Notes: a model not told the origin generated them from the letters alone. A stretch of 64,000 nucleotides of DNA from Infirmifilum sp. NZ (GCF_022693705.1 NZ_CP094288.1:1008443-1072442); one strand, 5' to 3'. Shown: positions 49,285-58,552, numbered from the stretch's first letter. Made by a program: numbers and translations.

Positions 49285-51093
49285 CTAAATTTTTGGCATC
49301 AACCCCACAGTGATCTGCGGTGCTATGATCATGGCCACCAGGTTCGCCAAGAGGAGCAGGAACGCGTGAAGGAAGCCTGCCGAAACCCTCTCGGAGCCTA
49401 TTTTGCCGGCTGCCAGGCCCATCATGTAGCTGTTGATGATCACGGGCGGGAGGAACATGGATATAAGTTGCTCGGTAGATATGCTCTGACCGGCGAACTT
49501 AAGCATCGATCCCATGAAGCTTATGAGTATAAGCACGACTACCGTGATTATCAAAGCACCAACATACGGCATTAGCATAAGTGGCCTCAGAGCTGCCCGT
49601 TTCTCCTTCTCCACTTGCTCTAGCGTCTCAGCGTAGCTCGCCAGTGCTTCGAGCGTCTGCGGGGTACCGCCACCAACCTCGATGCTTTCAACAAGCAGGA
49701 ACATTGAGATCAGCGCAAACCAATTCTTCATCCCCCGTGAGAACCTCTGAAATATCTTGCTCAGAGAAACCCCCCAGCCAACCTGTGTAGCCATCTCTTT
49801 GAGGTACGGGCTGAACCTCCCGTAATCACGGTCCTTCAGGTTTATGATGCACCTCTCGGGGGCCATTCCGGTTTTCCTCACTTCCACGAGGTCCCGAAGG
49901 AATCTCGTGAGGCCGTACTGTATACCACCGAACTTCAACGTCGACAGGTTGTCGGCGACCATGCCTGGGAGGAGACCTATCCCGAGGGAGATCACCATCC
50001 CCACGCCGGCCTCATACCCTTTTTCCATGCCCAGAGCCCTCGTGAGCCCCTCCACAAGCGCTGTAAATGGCGCGAAGGCGCTTTTTAGGGCGGTGGACAG
50101 GGGTGGAGGAGCAAGGAACGGGAGTGTCGTGGCGACAAAAAGGAAGGCGGTCAGCGGGACACCCGCTGCGAAGAACACCAAGTAGGGGGTGCTATCGTAC
50201 ACAGGGTACTTAGGTTGCATTAGGTCAGCGAGGTAGATGAAGAGCCCTGAGAGCATAGGCATCACTATGTACGAGACGAGTACGAACTGGAAGGCTCCCT
50301 GCTGAAGCCCGAGCCCAGCCTGCGACAGGGCCATGTTCACAACATAGAGCACGTACAGGGTCATTGAGCTCAGGAGAACGACAGCCATGTAGGACTCCAT
50401 AAGGGCCCCGATCCTCTCCCCAACGGTCTTGACCTGGGCGACCCTTTCTCGAAGCATGACCTCGGTCTGCCTCTGAAGATAGTGTATCACATCCCCGCCT
50501 GCTCTAAGTGTTGCGGCGTAGCCGAGCATGAGCTGCTTGTAGCCGTTGTGGGGGACTCTCTTAGCGCTCTCCTCTATAGCCGTCAGAGGGTCGATACCCA
50601 TCGCCTTCACGCTTATGAAGAAGCGCGTGGCCTCCTTTTTTATCTCCTGGAAAAGCACCTTAGGCGCTTTCGCGAGCCTCTCGAAGCTCGTGTACGGGGA
50701 GATCCCACCGGTAGCCATCACCGTGATATACACGGAGAGGTAAGGTATCTCAAGGTCAAACCTGGACTGACGGGAGGAGACCTTAATCCTCGGATAGAAC
50801 AGGAGAAAAATGAAGGTCAAGGACGCGATGAGTAGAGGGACCATGATCGAGAGGGAGACAACCTGAAACACACCCGCCCCTAACCTGCTCATTATCACGA
50901 CAAGCGGCGCATCAAACGCGAAGCCTAATACTAGAGCTATAAGCGAGACCAGGATACACCTAGCGGCATAGGCTGGAGGGTAGACTTTCATGTCCGCTGA
51001 TGCGATGTCGTTCTTCAAGCTCGGCATCATCTTAAGGAGCGCCTCTCCAGCCCAGCCGAAAACACTATATGCAAAGCCGTCTAGCGAAACCAT
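49285..51093 (-). CDS. Archaeal type IV filament platform protein (TadC/FlaJ-like)
   Basis: 602 residues with two T2SSF domains (about 100-260 and 400-560) and multiple membrane helices (for example CILVSLIALVLGFAFDAPLV, VVLLSSMTLYVLYVVNM, LIITVVVLILISFMGSML). GIDPLTAIEESAKRVPHNGY and GGGTPQTLEALASYAETLEQ are the cytoplasmic segments that meet the ATPase. Divergent from its ATPase gene. Confidence 0.88.
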   Translation of the reverse strand: MVSLDGFAYSVFGWAGEALLKMMPSLKNDIASADMKVYPPAYAARCILVSLIALVLGFAFDAPLVVIMSRLGAGVFQVVSLSIMVPLLIASLTFIFLLFYPRIKVSSRQSRFDLEIPYLSVYITVMATGGISPYTSFERLAKAPKVLFQEIKKEATRFFISVKAMGIDPLTAIEESAKRVPHNGYKQLMLGYAATLRAGGDVIHYLQRQTEVMLRERVAQVKTVGERIGALMESYMAVVLLSSMTLYVLYVVNMALSQAGLGLQQGAFQFVLVSYIVMPMLSGLFIYLADLMQPKYPVYDSTPYLVFFAAGVPLTAFLFVATTLPFLAPPPLSTALKSAFAPFTALVEGLTRALGMEKGYEAGVGMVISLGIGLLPGMVADNLSTLKFGGIQYGLTRFLRDLVEVRKTGMAPERCIINLKDRDYGRFSPYLKEMATQVGWGVSLSKIFQRFSRGMKNWFALISMFLLVESIEVGGGTPQTLEALASYAETLEQVEKEKRAALRPLMLMPYVGALIITVVVLILISFMGSMLKFAGQSISTEQLISMFLPPVIINSYMMGLAAGKIGSERVSAGFLHAFLLLLANLVAMIIAPQITVGLMPKI

Positions 51094-51193
51094 ACTATCA
51101 TGATACTGGGAAACCCTTGAAATTAATGTTTACTGCTCGCGCGGAGCCGGTAAGGTTAGTAATATATACTGTTCCACGCGGAAAAGAGATAGA

Positions 51194-53164
51194 ATGCCTA
51201 AAAGCAAAGCTAAGAAGGCTAAGAGCAGGGGCTCGGCTGAAGAAAAAGTCGAGGAGAACGTAATCTACTTGCCCGTAAGGGAGGATTACAAAGTCATCGA
51301 CGAGTACTGGGTGGTGGAGCCCTTCGCTAAAGTTAAGATCGTGGAGATACCCGAAGCAGGCAACCAGCGGGCCTACTTCGTAGAAGAGGTTCAGCTGACA
51401 GAGGAGGAGAGGAAGGCCGTGGAAAAGCTGATAGATATCCTCAGCGTTGAGCTGGAACCACCCGCATCGTTCGACGTCGACCTTAGGCAGCACGTCGTGG
51501 AAGAGGCCAGGAGGCTCGCCGAGAAATACAAGGGGTCGCTCAGGGGCATCAGCGAGGAGAGCTGGGGTAAGATCCTGTACTACATAGAGCGAGACCTGGT
51601 AGGCTACGGTCCGATAGAGGTTCTCATGAGGGACTACAAGCTCGAGGACATTAGCTGCGACGGCGTCGACAGGGCCATACATGTGTGGCACAGGGACTAC
51701 GAGAGCATACCAACCAACATTGTTTTCAGGAGCAGGGACTACCTCCGTGAGTTCATAGTTAAACTGGCGCACATGTCTGGGAAGCACATTTCAGCGGCAT
51801 TCCCCATAGTTGACGCCATGCTTCCCGGTAGGCACAGGCTGGCCGCGACGTACGGCGAGGAGGTCTCACCGAGGGGGAGCACCTTCACAATAAGGAAGTT
51901 CCGCGAGAAGCCGCTTTCCATCGTAGAGATGATTGAGAGCGGTAACCTCGACGACTGGACTGCGGCCTACCTTTGGGTTATGCTCGAGAACAGAATGACG
52001 TTAATGGTTATAGGCGCCACCGCCGCTGGCAAGACGACTTTGCTGAACGCGATCGCAAACTTCTTCAAGCCAGGTTTCAAGATCGTGACCATTGAAGAGA
52101 CCCCCGAGCTCAACCTACCACACGAGAACTGGGTTCAGCTGGTCAGCAGGGAGAGCTACGGGCTTGGGGAGTCCAAAGTGGGGGAGATATCGCTCTATGA
52201 CCTCGTGAAGGTGTCACTGAGGTACAGACCAGACTACATCATCGTGGGGGAGGTGAGAGGCGAAGAAGCCTTCGTGCTCTTCCAGGCCATGAGCACGGGG
52301 CACGGCGGCATGTCCACGATGCACGCGGACTCACTCGACCGAGCGGTTAAACGGCTCACTAGCCCGCCCATGAACGTGTCCCCGGCGTACATCCCCTCCC
52401 TGAATATCGCTATAATGACCGAAAGGACCATCCTCCCAAGTGGGGGGTTTGCCAGGAGAGTAAAGCATGTTTGGGAGGTGGAGGACTACGAGAAGTACAG
52501 GGAGGTTGTGAGGTGGGATCCGACTAAGGATGTCCATAGGGTTGTCGCGGAGAGCTACCATCTGCGCCTCATCGCGGAGAGGACAGGCAAGAGAGTAGAG
52601 GATCTCTACAGGGAGATTGAGCGTAGGCGTGTAGTGCTACGGTGGATGCAGGTTAAGGGTATAAAGGAGACGAAGGAGGTTTTCACGTACATTAATAAGT
52701 ACTACACCTACCCCGAAGAGGTCTACTCAACAGCTTACACCGAACTAAAAGAGATCAACGCACTGCCTCAGCCCATTAGAGTCGCACCCAAGGTGGAGGT
52801 CGAGGTCGCCCCAAGACCCACGGCAGTTAGCGCCCCGCCCGTGATTGCAAAGCCGCCCTCTACCATACAGCGGCCCCTCTCAGAGGCAAGCAACGAAAAG
52901 CCAGCCGTCGATATAGCTTTAAACATCAGCAACGAGAGCATGGCCGTGCTGAGGGCTCTCGCGATCCTCGGGGGTGAAGGAGATCACGCCTCGGTTCTCT
53001 CACTTACTTCCCTCCCAAAGGACGCGTTCGTGAAGGCCGTAGGGGACCTGAGCGGAAAGCGACTCATTATACCTACTCTAATTTACGTGGAAGGGAGACC
53101 CACGATAGGCTACAGGTTGTCTAATGAGGGAGAAGCCTTAGTTAAAAAGCTCAATCTCAAATAG
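51194..53164 (+). CDS. Type IV filament assembly ATPase (GspE/FlaI family) with C-terminal extension
   Basis: 656 residues. Basic N-terminus, N-domain (about 60-270), then Walker A GATAAGKTTLLNAI (about 274), Asp box IVTIEETPELNLPHENW, Walker B YIIVGEVRGEEAFVLFQAM and His box STGHGGMSTMHADSLDRAV. After about residue 520 comes a Pro/Val-rich linker and an unusual winged-helix-like end (SMAVLRALAILGGEGDHASV, SLPKDAFVKAVGDLSG, TIGYRLSNEGEALVKKL). Powers pilus or adhesin filament assembly with the divergent TadC-like protein. No pilins nearby. Confidence 0.9.
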   Translation: MPKSKAKKAKSRGSAEEKVEENVIYLPVREDYKVIDEYWVVEPFAKVKIVEIPEAGNQRAYFVEEVQLTEEERKAVEKLIDILSVELEPPASFDVDLRQHVVEEARRLAEKYKGSLRGISEESWGKILYYIERDLVGYGPIEVLMRDYKLEDISCDGVDRAIHVWHRDYESIPTNIVFRSRDYLREFIVKLAHMSGKHISAAFPIVDAMLPGRHRLAATYGEEVSPRGSTFTIRKFREKPLSIVEMIESGNLDDWTAAYLWVMLENRMTLMVIGATAAGKTTLLNAIANFFKPGFKIVTIEETPELNLPHENWVQLVSRESYGLGESKVGEISLYDLVKVSLRYRPDYIIVGEVRGEEAFVLFQAMSTGHGGMSTMHADSLDRAVKRLTSPPMNVSPAYIPSLNIAIMTERTILPSGGFARRVKHVWEVEDYEKYREVVRWDPTKDVHRVVAESYHLRLIAERTGKRVEDLYREIERRRVVLRWMQVKGIKETKEVFTYINKYYTYPEEVYSTAYTELKEINALPQPIRVAPKVEVEVAPRPTAVSAPPVIAKPPSTIQRPLSEASNEKPAVDIALNISNESMAVLRALAILGGEGDHASVLSLTSLPKDAFVKAVGDLSGKRLIIPTLIYVEGRPTIGYRLSNEGEALVKKLNLK

Positions 53165-53181
53165 GGGAGAGGTGCCGGGGA

Positions 53182-54291
53182 ATGAGCGGTGAAGCCTTAG
53201 TTTCGTTCGTAACGGGCATTAGCGGTAGCGGCCGCCTCAGTCTACTCAAAGAAGTTCAGTCGAGAAACGACGCGTTGAAGATAATAGACGTGGGGACAAG
53301 GATGTATAAAAAATCCAGCGATCTGGGAATTCAGATTCCAGACGGTAAGATTCTTGACATGGATCCCCTCGCGTTAGACTACCTAAGGGCCGCGACGTTC
53401 GAGGACATCCTGAAAGAGGTTGAAGGTCTCCGCTCAGCGGGGAGTGCTGTGAGCATAAGTACCCACGTCTGCTTTCGGTGGAAAAAGCACCTAATGCACG
53501 CGTTCAACTTCCATTACGTGAACGCTCTGAACCCAGATGTGTACATAAACGTGATCGATAATGCGCATAATGTGTACCTGAACCTTCTCCACGACAGCGC
53601 TTGGAGCGGAAGGCTCACGTTGAAGGAGGTGCTTGTCTGGAGGGACGAGGAGGCTTTCATCACTAGGATGCTTGCGGAATATCAGCGGAAGCCTTTCTAC
53701 CTATTTCCGCGCCGTGAGGATCCATCCATGCTTGAAAGAATACTATTCAAAGTCGAGGCTGCGCGTAAGTCGGGGAGTAAACCCTTGCCGAAGGCCTATC
53801 TTAGCTACCCGATCACGCACGTAAAGGGTAACCCGGAGGTGTGGAAAGAGAAGGACGAAGTTAAGCAGAAGCTGAAAGACAGCGGCGTGGTAGTATTCGA
53901 CCCTATATCGATCGAGGACTCTGTTCTGATCGATTGGGCTTATGAAGCCGTCGCTAAAGGTAAAGAAACGGTTGAAGTGGAAGTTGACGGGCGCGTTGGG
54001 GAGATTAAGGTGAAGGAGATACTAGACGCTGTGGGCGACATAAAAGACCAAATTGTAGTGAGGGATTACCAACTGATAAACCAGAGCGATATGATTATAG
54101 TGTTCTACCCGACGAAGGTTCTGTCACCTGGGGTTCTCAGCGAGATAAAGTACGGTTATACTCACAACAAGAATGTCTACGCCATATTCCCCTTCGAGGA
54201 ATCCAGCCCCTTCTTCGAGTACTACACCACCAGGCTATTTAAAGACGTGGACGCTCTTCTAGACCACCTGCGCGAGGTTGGGGCGCTTTGA
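53182..54291 (+). CDS. P-loop kinase-like / nucleoside deoxyribosyltransferase-like fusion
   Basis: 369 residues, two parts. Part one (1-200) begins VSFVTGISGSGRLSLLKEV, an adenylate-kinase-like P-loop in which the Walker A lysine is arginine, then KIIDVGTRMYKKSSD and SISTHVCFRWKKH. Part two (from about 210) opens KAYLSYPITHVKGNPEVWKE and contains VVVFDPISIEDS, RDYQLINQSDMIIVFYPTKV and LSPGVLSEIKYGYTHNKNVY, the pattern of nucleoside 2-deoxyribosyltransferase-like nucleotide-processing domains. Function unknown; coupled to the DUF711 gene by a TTGA overlap. Confidence 0.7.
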   Translation: MSGEALVSFVTGISGSGRLSLLKEVQSRNDALKIIDVGTRMYKKSSDLGIQIPDGKILDMDPLALDYLRAATFEDILKEVEGLRSAGSAVSISTHVCFRWKKHLMHAFNFHYVNALNPDVYINVIDNAHNVYLNLLHDSAWSGRLTLKEVLVWRDEEAFITRMLAEYQRKPFYLFPRREDPSMLERILFKVEAARKSGSKPLPKAYLSYPITHVKGNPEVWKEKDEVKQKLKDSGVVVFDPISIEDSVLIDWAYEAVAKGKETVEVEVDGRVGEIKVKEILDAVGDIKDQIVVRDYQLINQSDMIIVFYPTKVLSPGVLSEIKYGYTHNKNVYAIFPFEESSPFFEYYTTRLFKDVDALLDHLREVGAL

Positions 54292-55337
54292 CGAGTATAG
54301 ATATTCGCGCCGTAGCGCTACACCTCATAGAAGAAGACCTCGCCTCCAGGGATAAAGCCGAGCAAGCGATCACCGGGTTCGCCGAAAGTACCGATACATT
54401 TACCAAGACAAGGAGCTACAAGGTCCTAAGCAGGAGGGTCGTCCTGCCTCCTGTATCCCGGCGGGAATTAGAGCGCTCCCTGCACGTCGTTGTTGAACTC
54501 GCGGAAAACGCCAGCATAAACTACGTGGGAGTACCCTTAACCGACTGGGACCCCGCAACAGTAGCCGAAGCCTTGCAAGAGTACCCGAAGCTTTTCCTCT
54601 CGGTGGAGTACGCTCCAGGCCAAGATCAGAAGATAGTGGGGGTTTTAAGGCAGATATCTGGGAAATCATACCTCCTCGCAACGCATTTTGCGGTAAGCTT
54701 CGGACCGCGGCTCCAAACGCCCTACTTCCCTGCCACTCAAAGCGTGAAAAGAGGGGTTACCATGAGTCTACTCTATGTGGAGGAGTTCAGAAGGGAGGCT
54801 CCGAGCGACCAGCTAGTAGCGGAGCTGTTAGAGTTGCAAAAACAAGCAGAAGAAAGCTTCGATAACTTTACAGGCATAGATCTCTCGCTCTCACCCTGGA
54901 TGGATCGAAGCGTGGCATCGCTCATCGAGGAGGTATCCGGAGTCACTTTCACTTTGCCGGGGACAGTTGCCGCAATACGAGAGCTGAATGCGAGGCTGGA
55001 AACTTTAACATCCCACGTCAGAGCCACCGGGTTCAACGAGGTTATGCTTCCGCTTGCGGAGGACAACCGCCTAAAGGAGCTCGCGAGAACGGGTCAACTC
55101 AGATTCAGCCACCTACTGAATTACACCACGTACTGTGTCGCTGGGCTAGACATGGTAGTGATCCCCGAAACCTCCGAGGACGCAGTCCTGCTAGGCACGC
55201 TAAGAGACCTCTGGAGCGTACACCAGCTTAAGAGGAAGTCTATCGGTTTGCGATTAATCCTGGCACCGGCCGACGAGGGCGAGGAGATAGACCTCGGTAT
55301 GTTCGGAAAAACACCGGTAATCTCGCCTCTCCTTTAG
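54288..55337 (+). CDS. DUF711 / UPF0210-like protein
   Basis: 349 residues. FAVSFGPRLQTPYFPATQSV, GVTMSLLYVEEFRR, GIDLSLSPWMDRSVASLIEE and LLNYTTYCVAGLDMVVIPE follow the DUF711 pattern (glycyl-radical-related fold without the radical glycine, function not established). Start TTG 54288 overlaps the preceding stop as TTGA. Shorter than bacterial members (about 450). Confidence 0.75.
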   Translation: MTSIDIRAVALHLIEEDLASRDKAEQAITGFAESTDTFTKTRSYKVLSRRVVLPPVSRRELERSLHVVVELAENASINYVGVPLTDWDPATVAEALQEYPKLFLSVEYAPGQDQKIVGVLRQISGKSYLLATHFAVSFGPRLQTPYFPATQSVKRGVTMSLLYVEEFRREAPSDQLVAELLELQKQAEESFDNFTGIDLSLSPWMDRSVASLIEEVSGVTFTLPGTVAAIRELNARLETLTSHVRATGFNEVMLPLAEDNRLKELARTGQLRFSHLLNYTTYCVAGLDMVVIPETSEDAVLLGTLRDLWSVHQLKRKSIGLRLILAPADEGEEIDLGMFGKTPVISPLL

Positions 55338-55494
55338 TGCCGCGCCGTGCAGATTCTACCCGATTTAACCTAACCTGGGAACCTAGACACTAGGCATATC
55401 TCCGTTTTGCACTCTTATAGTAGGAATTTGAAGCAACAAGAGATCCCGATACGACAAGAGAAAATTTATTAACGTTGAGTCTATCGTATCATCA

Positions 55495-55578
55495 GCCGGG
55501 GTGGCCGAGCGGCCCAAGGCGGCGGATTGCTAATCCGCTTCCCGAAAGGGAACCCGGGTTCGAATCCCGGCCCCGGCG
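55495..55578 (+). tRNA. tRNA-Ser(GCU)
   Basis: Class II: acceptor GCCGGGG/CCCCGGC, D arm GCC...GGC, anticodon stem GCGGA/TCCGC with loop TTGCTAA (GCU), long variable arm TTCCCGAAAGGGAA, T arm CCGGG-TTCGAAT-CCCGG, discriminator G. No intron. AAATTTATTAA about 30 bases upstream is the TATA box. Confidence 0.94.
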
Positions 55579-55680
55579 CCTCACAGCGACTGTTTATCTG
55601 CCTTGAGCCCGTCACCGGCTTTATTCCTCGGAGATAGCCCGACTGAAAAATTTAAATTGGGAGTTAGCATTAACTATACT

Positions 55681-55790
55681 GCCGGCACGCCCTGAAAGTC
55701 CACCCCCCGCTACCAGGAGCGGGGTGGGGAAGCCAGGTATCCCGCGGGGCTCATAACCCCGAGGTCGGTGGTTCAAAAGGGCGTGCCGGC
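55681..55790 (+). tRNA. Circularly permuted initiator tRNA-Met(CAU)
   Basis: The 3' half precedes the 5' half. First come T-loop end GT, T stem CCACC (55700-55704), acceptor CCCCGCT, discriminator A and encoded CCA (to 55715); after a GG spacer follow acceptor AGCGGGG (55718-55724), D arm GGGA/TCCC, anticodon stem CGGGG/CCCCG with loop CTCATAA, AGGTC, T stem GGTGG and TTCAA. Joined, the T loop reads TTCAAGT. A1-U72 and GGG/CCC in the anticodon stem mark an initiator. Leader GCCGGCACGCCCT and trailer AGGGCGTGCCGGC pair perfectly (13 bp), forming the bulge-helix substrate for splicing endonuclease. Thermofilum pendens is known to have such a gene. AATTTAAATTG upstream is the promoter. Confidence 0.95.
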
Positions 55791-55849
55791 TCTTGTCTCT
55801 AATTAATGGTTAGAAGCTCTGCGAATGCCTGGTGCCAAGCGCTTGAAAA

Positions 55850-55900
55850 ATGCCCCCTCCCACCTGCCCCTCTCGGGGCTCTTTCGGTCATTGGGGGCAT
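55850..55900 (+). other. Long-range hairpin upstream of PEP synthase
   Basis: ATGCCCCC (55850-55857) pairs perfectly with GGGGGCAT (55893-55900); inside is a CCCC-TCTC-GGGG hairpin (55867-55878). Could be part of an RNA leader, a small RNA, or a terminator-like structure after the tRNA. It lies upstream of the likely PEP synthase promoter. Confidence 0.45.
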
Positions 55901-55938
55901 ATACACCCTTTCTGCTCGACTATTTTAGCATTTTCTAG

Positions 55939-55969
55939 CCTTAAAGGCACCACACTATCCCTTAAGGCA
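55939..55969. repeat. Direct repeat CCTTAAGGCA, two copies 21 bp apart
   Basis: CCTTAAAGGCA at 55939 and CCTTAAGGCA at 55960. The copies start 21 bp apart, two helical turns, which suits a dimer or tetramer regulator bound to one face of the helix. About 105 bases before the ppsA start. Confidence 0.45.
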
Positions 55970-56074
55970 TCTATGCTTGTAAATCTAAAAAGCACTATTT
56001 GTGAGGATAAAGGGATAGTATTGCTACTTATGACGCTGGGTTTTTATCGTCATGAACTTTCTACTTACGAGAAC

Positions 56075-58552
56075 ATGAGTGAGAAGAAAACGAAGATAAT
56101 TTTGTGGTTTGAGGAGCTGTCCAAAGAGGATGTACCAATTGTAGGCGGCAAGAACGCTAACCTCGGTGAGATGATAAACGCTGGAATACCCGTGCCTCCA
56201 GGCTTCGCGGTGACGGCATACGCTTACAAGAGGTTTATTGAAGAGACCGGGATTCGCGACAAGATCTACGAGATACTGCGCAGCCGCGTTCCCGCAGGTG
56301 CCGCTAAGCCAGAGGACTACATGGAGGCTAGCAAGGAGATAAGAAAGCTCATTGAAAGCGTTTCTATGCCTAAGGACATTGAGGAGGAGATCAGGAGGGC
56401 TTACCGCGAGCTCAGCCGGCGCGTCGGCAAGAAGGAGGAGTTCGTAGCCGTAAGGAGCAGCGCGACTGCCGAGGACTTACCTGACGCCAGTTTTGCGGGC
56501 CAGCAGGAGACGTACCTGAACGTACGAGGCGAAGATGACGTCATCGACAAGGTCAGGAAGTGCTGGTCCAGCCTCTTCACACCAAGGGCTATTTTCTACA
56601 GGGAGTCCAAGGGGTTCGAGCACGAGAAAGTCCTGATCAGCGTGGCTGTGCAGAAGATGGTGAACTCAAAGTCTGCCGGTGTGATGTTCACGCTGCACCC
56701 CGTCACCGGCGACAGGGACAAGATCGTTATTGAGGGCCACTGGGGGCTGGGAGAAGCCGTGGTCAGCGGGAAGGTGACGCCTGACGAGTGGGTTGTGGAC
56801 AAGAAGACGATGCAGATCATTCAGCGTAACATTGTCGAGAAGAAGGTTGAGCTAGTTAGAGACCCTCAGACTGGCAAGACTGTGGAGCGCGAGATTGAGC
56901 CGGAAAGGAGGAATGCGCCCTCGCTAACTGACGAGGAGGTCCTGAGGCTCGCGGAACTCGCACTGAAGATCGAGCAGCACTACGGCAGGCCCATGGATAT
57001 TGAGTGGGCGGTTGACAGGGATCTCCCGTTCCCGGACAATGTATTCATTGTGCAGGCAAGGCCCGAGACTGTTTGGAGCGTAAAGGAGGCCGCTGGCGCT
57101 GGCACAGTATCTGTCAAGAGCGTCGCCGAGGCTAAACCCGTGGTTAAAGGGCTGGCCGCTAGCCCGGGTGTCGCGTATGGGCGAGCTAAGATCTGCTTGA
57201 CTCTCGAGGACGCTAAAGCCAAGATGCAACCCGGAGACATACTGGTCACTAAAATGACGGACCCCGACTGGGTGCCTTACATGAAAATCGCAGCCGCGAT
57301 AGTGACGGATGAAGGCGGAATGACCGCTCACGCTGCGATAGTGAGCAGGGAGCTGGGCATCCCCGCGATAGTGGGGACCAGAGAGGCTACAAAGCTGATG
57401 GTCGACGGCAAGGATTACACCGTAGACGCAAGGACCGGCGTCGTCTACGAGGGTAGAGTAGAAGAACTGCTGGGCGGGAAGAAGGAGGAGAAGGCAGCTG
57501 CGGCGGCCGCGCCCATCGAGATAGTATGGAAGCCGATTACCGGTACTAAGATATACATGAACCTGGGTGTTCCCGAGAAGATCAAGGAGTACAAGGACCT
57601 GCCCTTCGACGGCATTGGTCTAATGAGGGTAGAGTTCATCATGGCAAGCTACGTGGGAGAGCACCCGCTGTACCTCCTCGAATCAGGTCGAGGCGACGTC
57701 TTAGTAAACAAGATGGCAGAGGGCATAGCTCTCGTTGCACGTGAAATCTACCCGAGACCTGTCGTCGTGCGCTTCAGCGACTTCAAGACTAACGAGTACC
57801 GGCAGCTGAAAGGCGGGGAGAAGTACGAACCTCAGGAGGACAACCCGATGCTCGGCTGGCGCGGCGTAAGTAGGTACATCAGTCCTCAGTACGAGAAAGC
57901 CTTCAGGCTTGAGGTTAAGGCAATCAAGAAGGTCAGGGACGAGATGGGTCTTGGCAACGTCTGGGTCATGGCGCCTTTCGTCAGAACACTGTGGGAAGCC
58001 GAGAAATTCATCAAGCTGCTTGCCGAGGAAGGGCTTGAGAGCAGCAAAGACTTCAAGATATGGGCTATGGCGGAGGTCCCGAGCATAATCTTCCTAGCGG
58101 AGGAGTTCTCCAGGTACTTCGACGGCTTCTCCATCGGAAGCAACGACCTGACGCAGCTCACCTTGGGTACGGACAGGGACTCTGCGATCCTTCCAAAGAT
58201 AGATCCCAGGTACTTCGACGAGAGAGACCCAGCGGTGCGCACAGCCATAGCCATGCTCATCGAGAAAGCACACAACTCGCCCTACGGCTACCGTACGGTC
58301 TCGATATGCGGACAGGCTCCTAGCGTTTACCCCGAGTTCTCAGAGTTCCTTGTGAGGCACGGCATAGATAGCATAAGCGTGAACCCCGACGTTGTGGTTC
58401 GCACTAGGGAGCTCGTAGCCTCCATCGAGCACAGGATAATCCTGGAGAAGGCTCTCGGAGTCGAGAGGATTGAAGAGGATCTAGGGTGGCCGATGCGACG
58501 CGAGAGAAGAGGCCTACCGAAGTTCGCGCGCAGGGTTGACGAAGTCGAATAA
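56075..58552 (+). CDS. ppsA: Phosphoenolpyruvate synthase
   Basis: 825 residues: ATP-binding domain (IVGGKNANLGEMINAGIPVP, VRSSATAEDLPDASFAGQQE), phosphohistidine domain (DEGGMTAHAAIVSRELGIPA, His419) and PEP/pyruvate barrel (FSIGSNDLTQLTLGTDRDSA, SICGQAPS with Cys745). Makes PEP from pyruvate and ATP. ATG 56075 gives the family N-terminus; an in-frame upstream extension to 55850 has no homology and crosses the hairpin. Its 3' end overlaps the hydrogenase protease gene by 39 bases. Confidence 0.95.
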   Translation: MSEKKTKIILWFEELSKEDVPIVGGKNANLGEMINAGIPVPPGFAVTAYAYKRFIEETGIRDKIYEILRSRVPAGAAKPEDYMEASKEIRKLIESVSMPKDIEEEIRRAYRELSRRVGKKEEFVAVRSSATAEDLPDASFAGQQETYLNVRGEDDVIDKVRKCWSSLFTPRAIFYRESKGFEHEKVLISVAVQKMVNSKSAGVMFTLHPVTGDRDKIVIEGHWGLGEAVVSGKVTPDEWVVDKKTMQIIQRNIVEKKVELVRDPQTGKTVEREIEPERRNAPSLTDEEVLRLAELALKIEQHYGRPMDIEWAVDRDLPFPDNVFIVQARPETVWSVKEAAGAGTVSVKSVAEAKPVVKGLAASPGVAYGRAKICLTLEDAKAKMQPGDILVTKMTDPDWVPYMKIAAAIVTDEGGMTAHAAIVSRELGIPAIVGTREATKLMVDGKDYTVDARTGVVYEGRVEELLGGKKEEKAAAAAAPIEIVWKPITGTKIYMNLGVPEKIKEYKDLPFDGIGLMRVEFIMASYVGEHPLYLLESGRGDVLVNKMAEGIALVAREIYPRPVVVRFSDFKTNEYRQLKGGEKYEPQEDNPMLGWRGVSRYISPQYEKAFRLEVKAIKKVRDEMGLGNVWVMAPFVRTLWEAEKFIKLLAEEGLESSKDFKIWAMAEVPSIIFLAEEFSRYFDGFSIGSNDLTQLTLGTDRDSAILPKIDPRYFDERDPAVRTAIAMLIEKAHNSPYGYRTVSICGQAPSVYPEFSEFLVRHGIDSISVNPDVVVRTRELVASIEHRIILEKALGVERIEEDLGWPMRRERRGLPKFARRVDEVE

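Noticed and set aside
55850-56074. 75-residue N-terminal extension of PEP synthase
   Set aside because: No similarity to the family, crosses the hairpin and repeats, and the normal N-terminus begins at ATG 56075.
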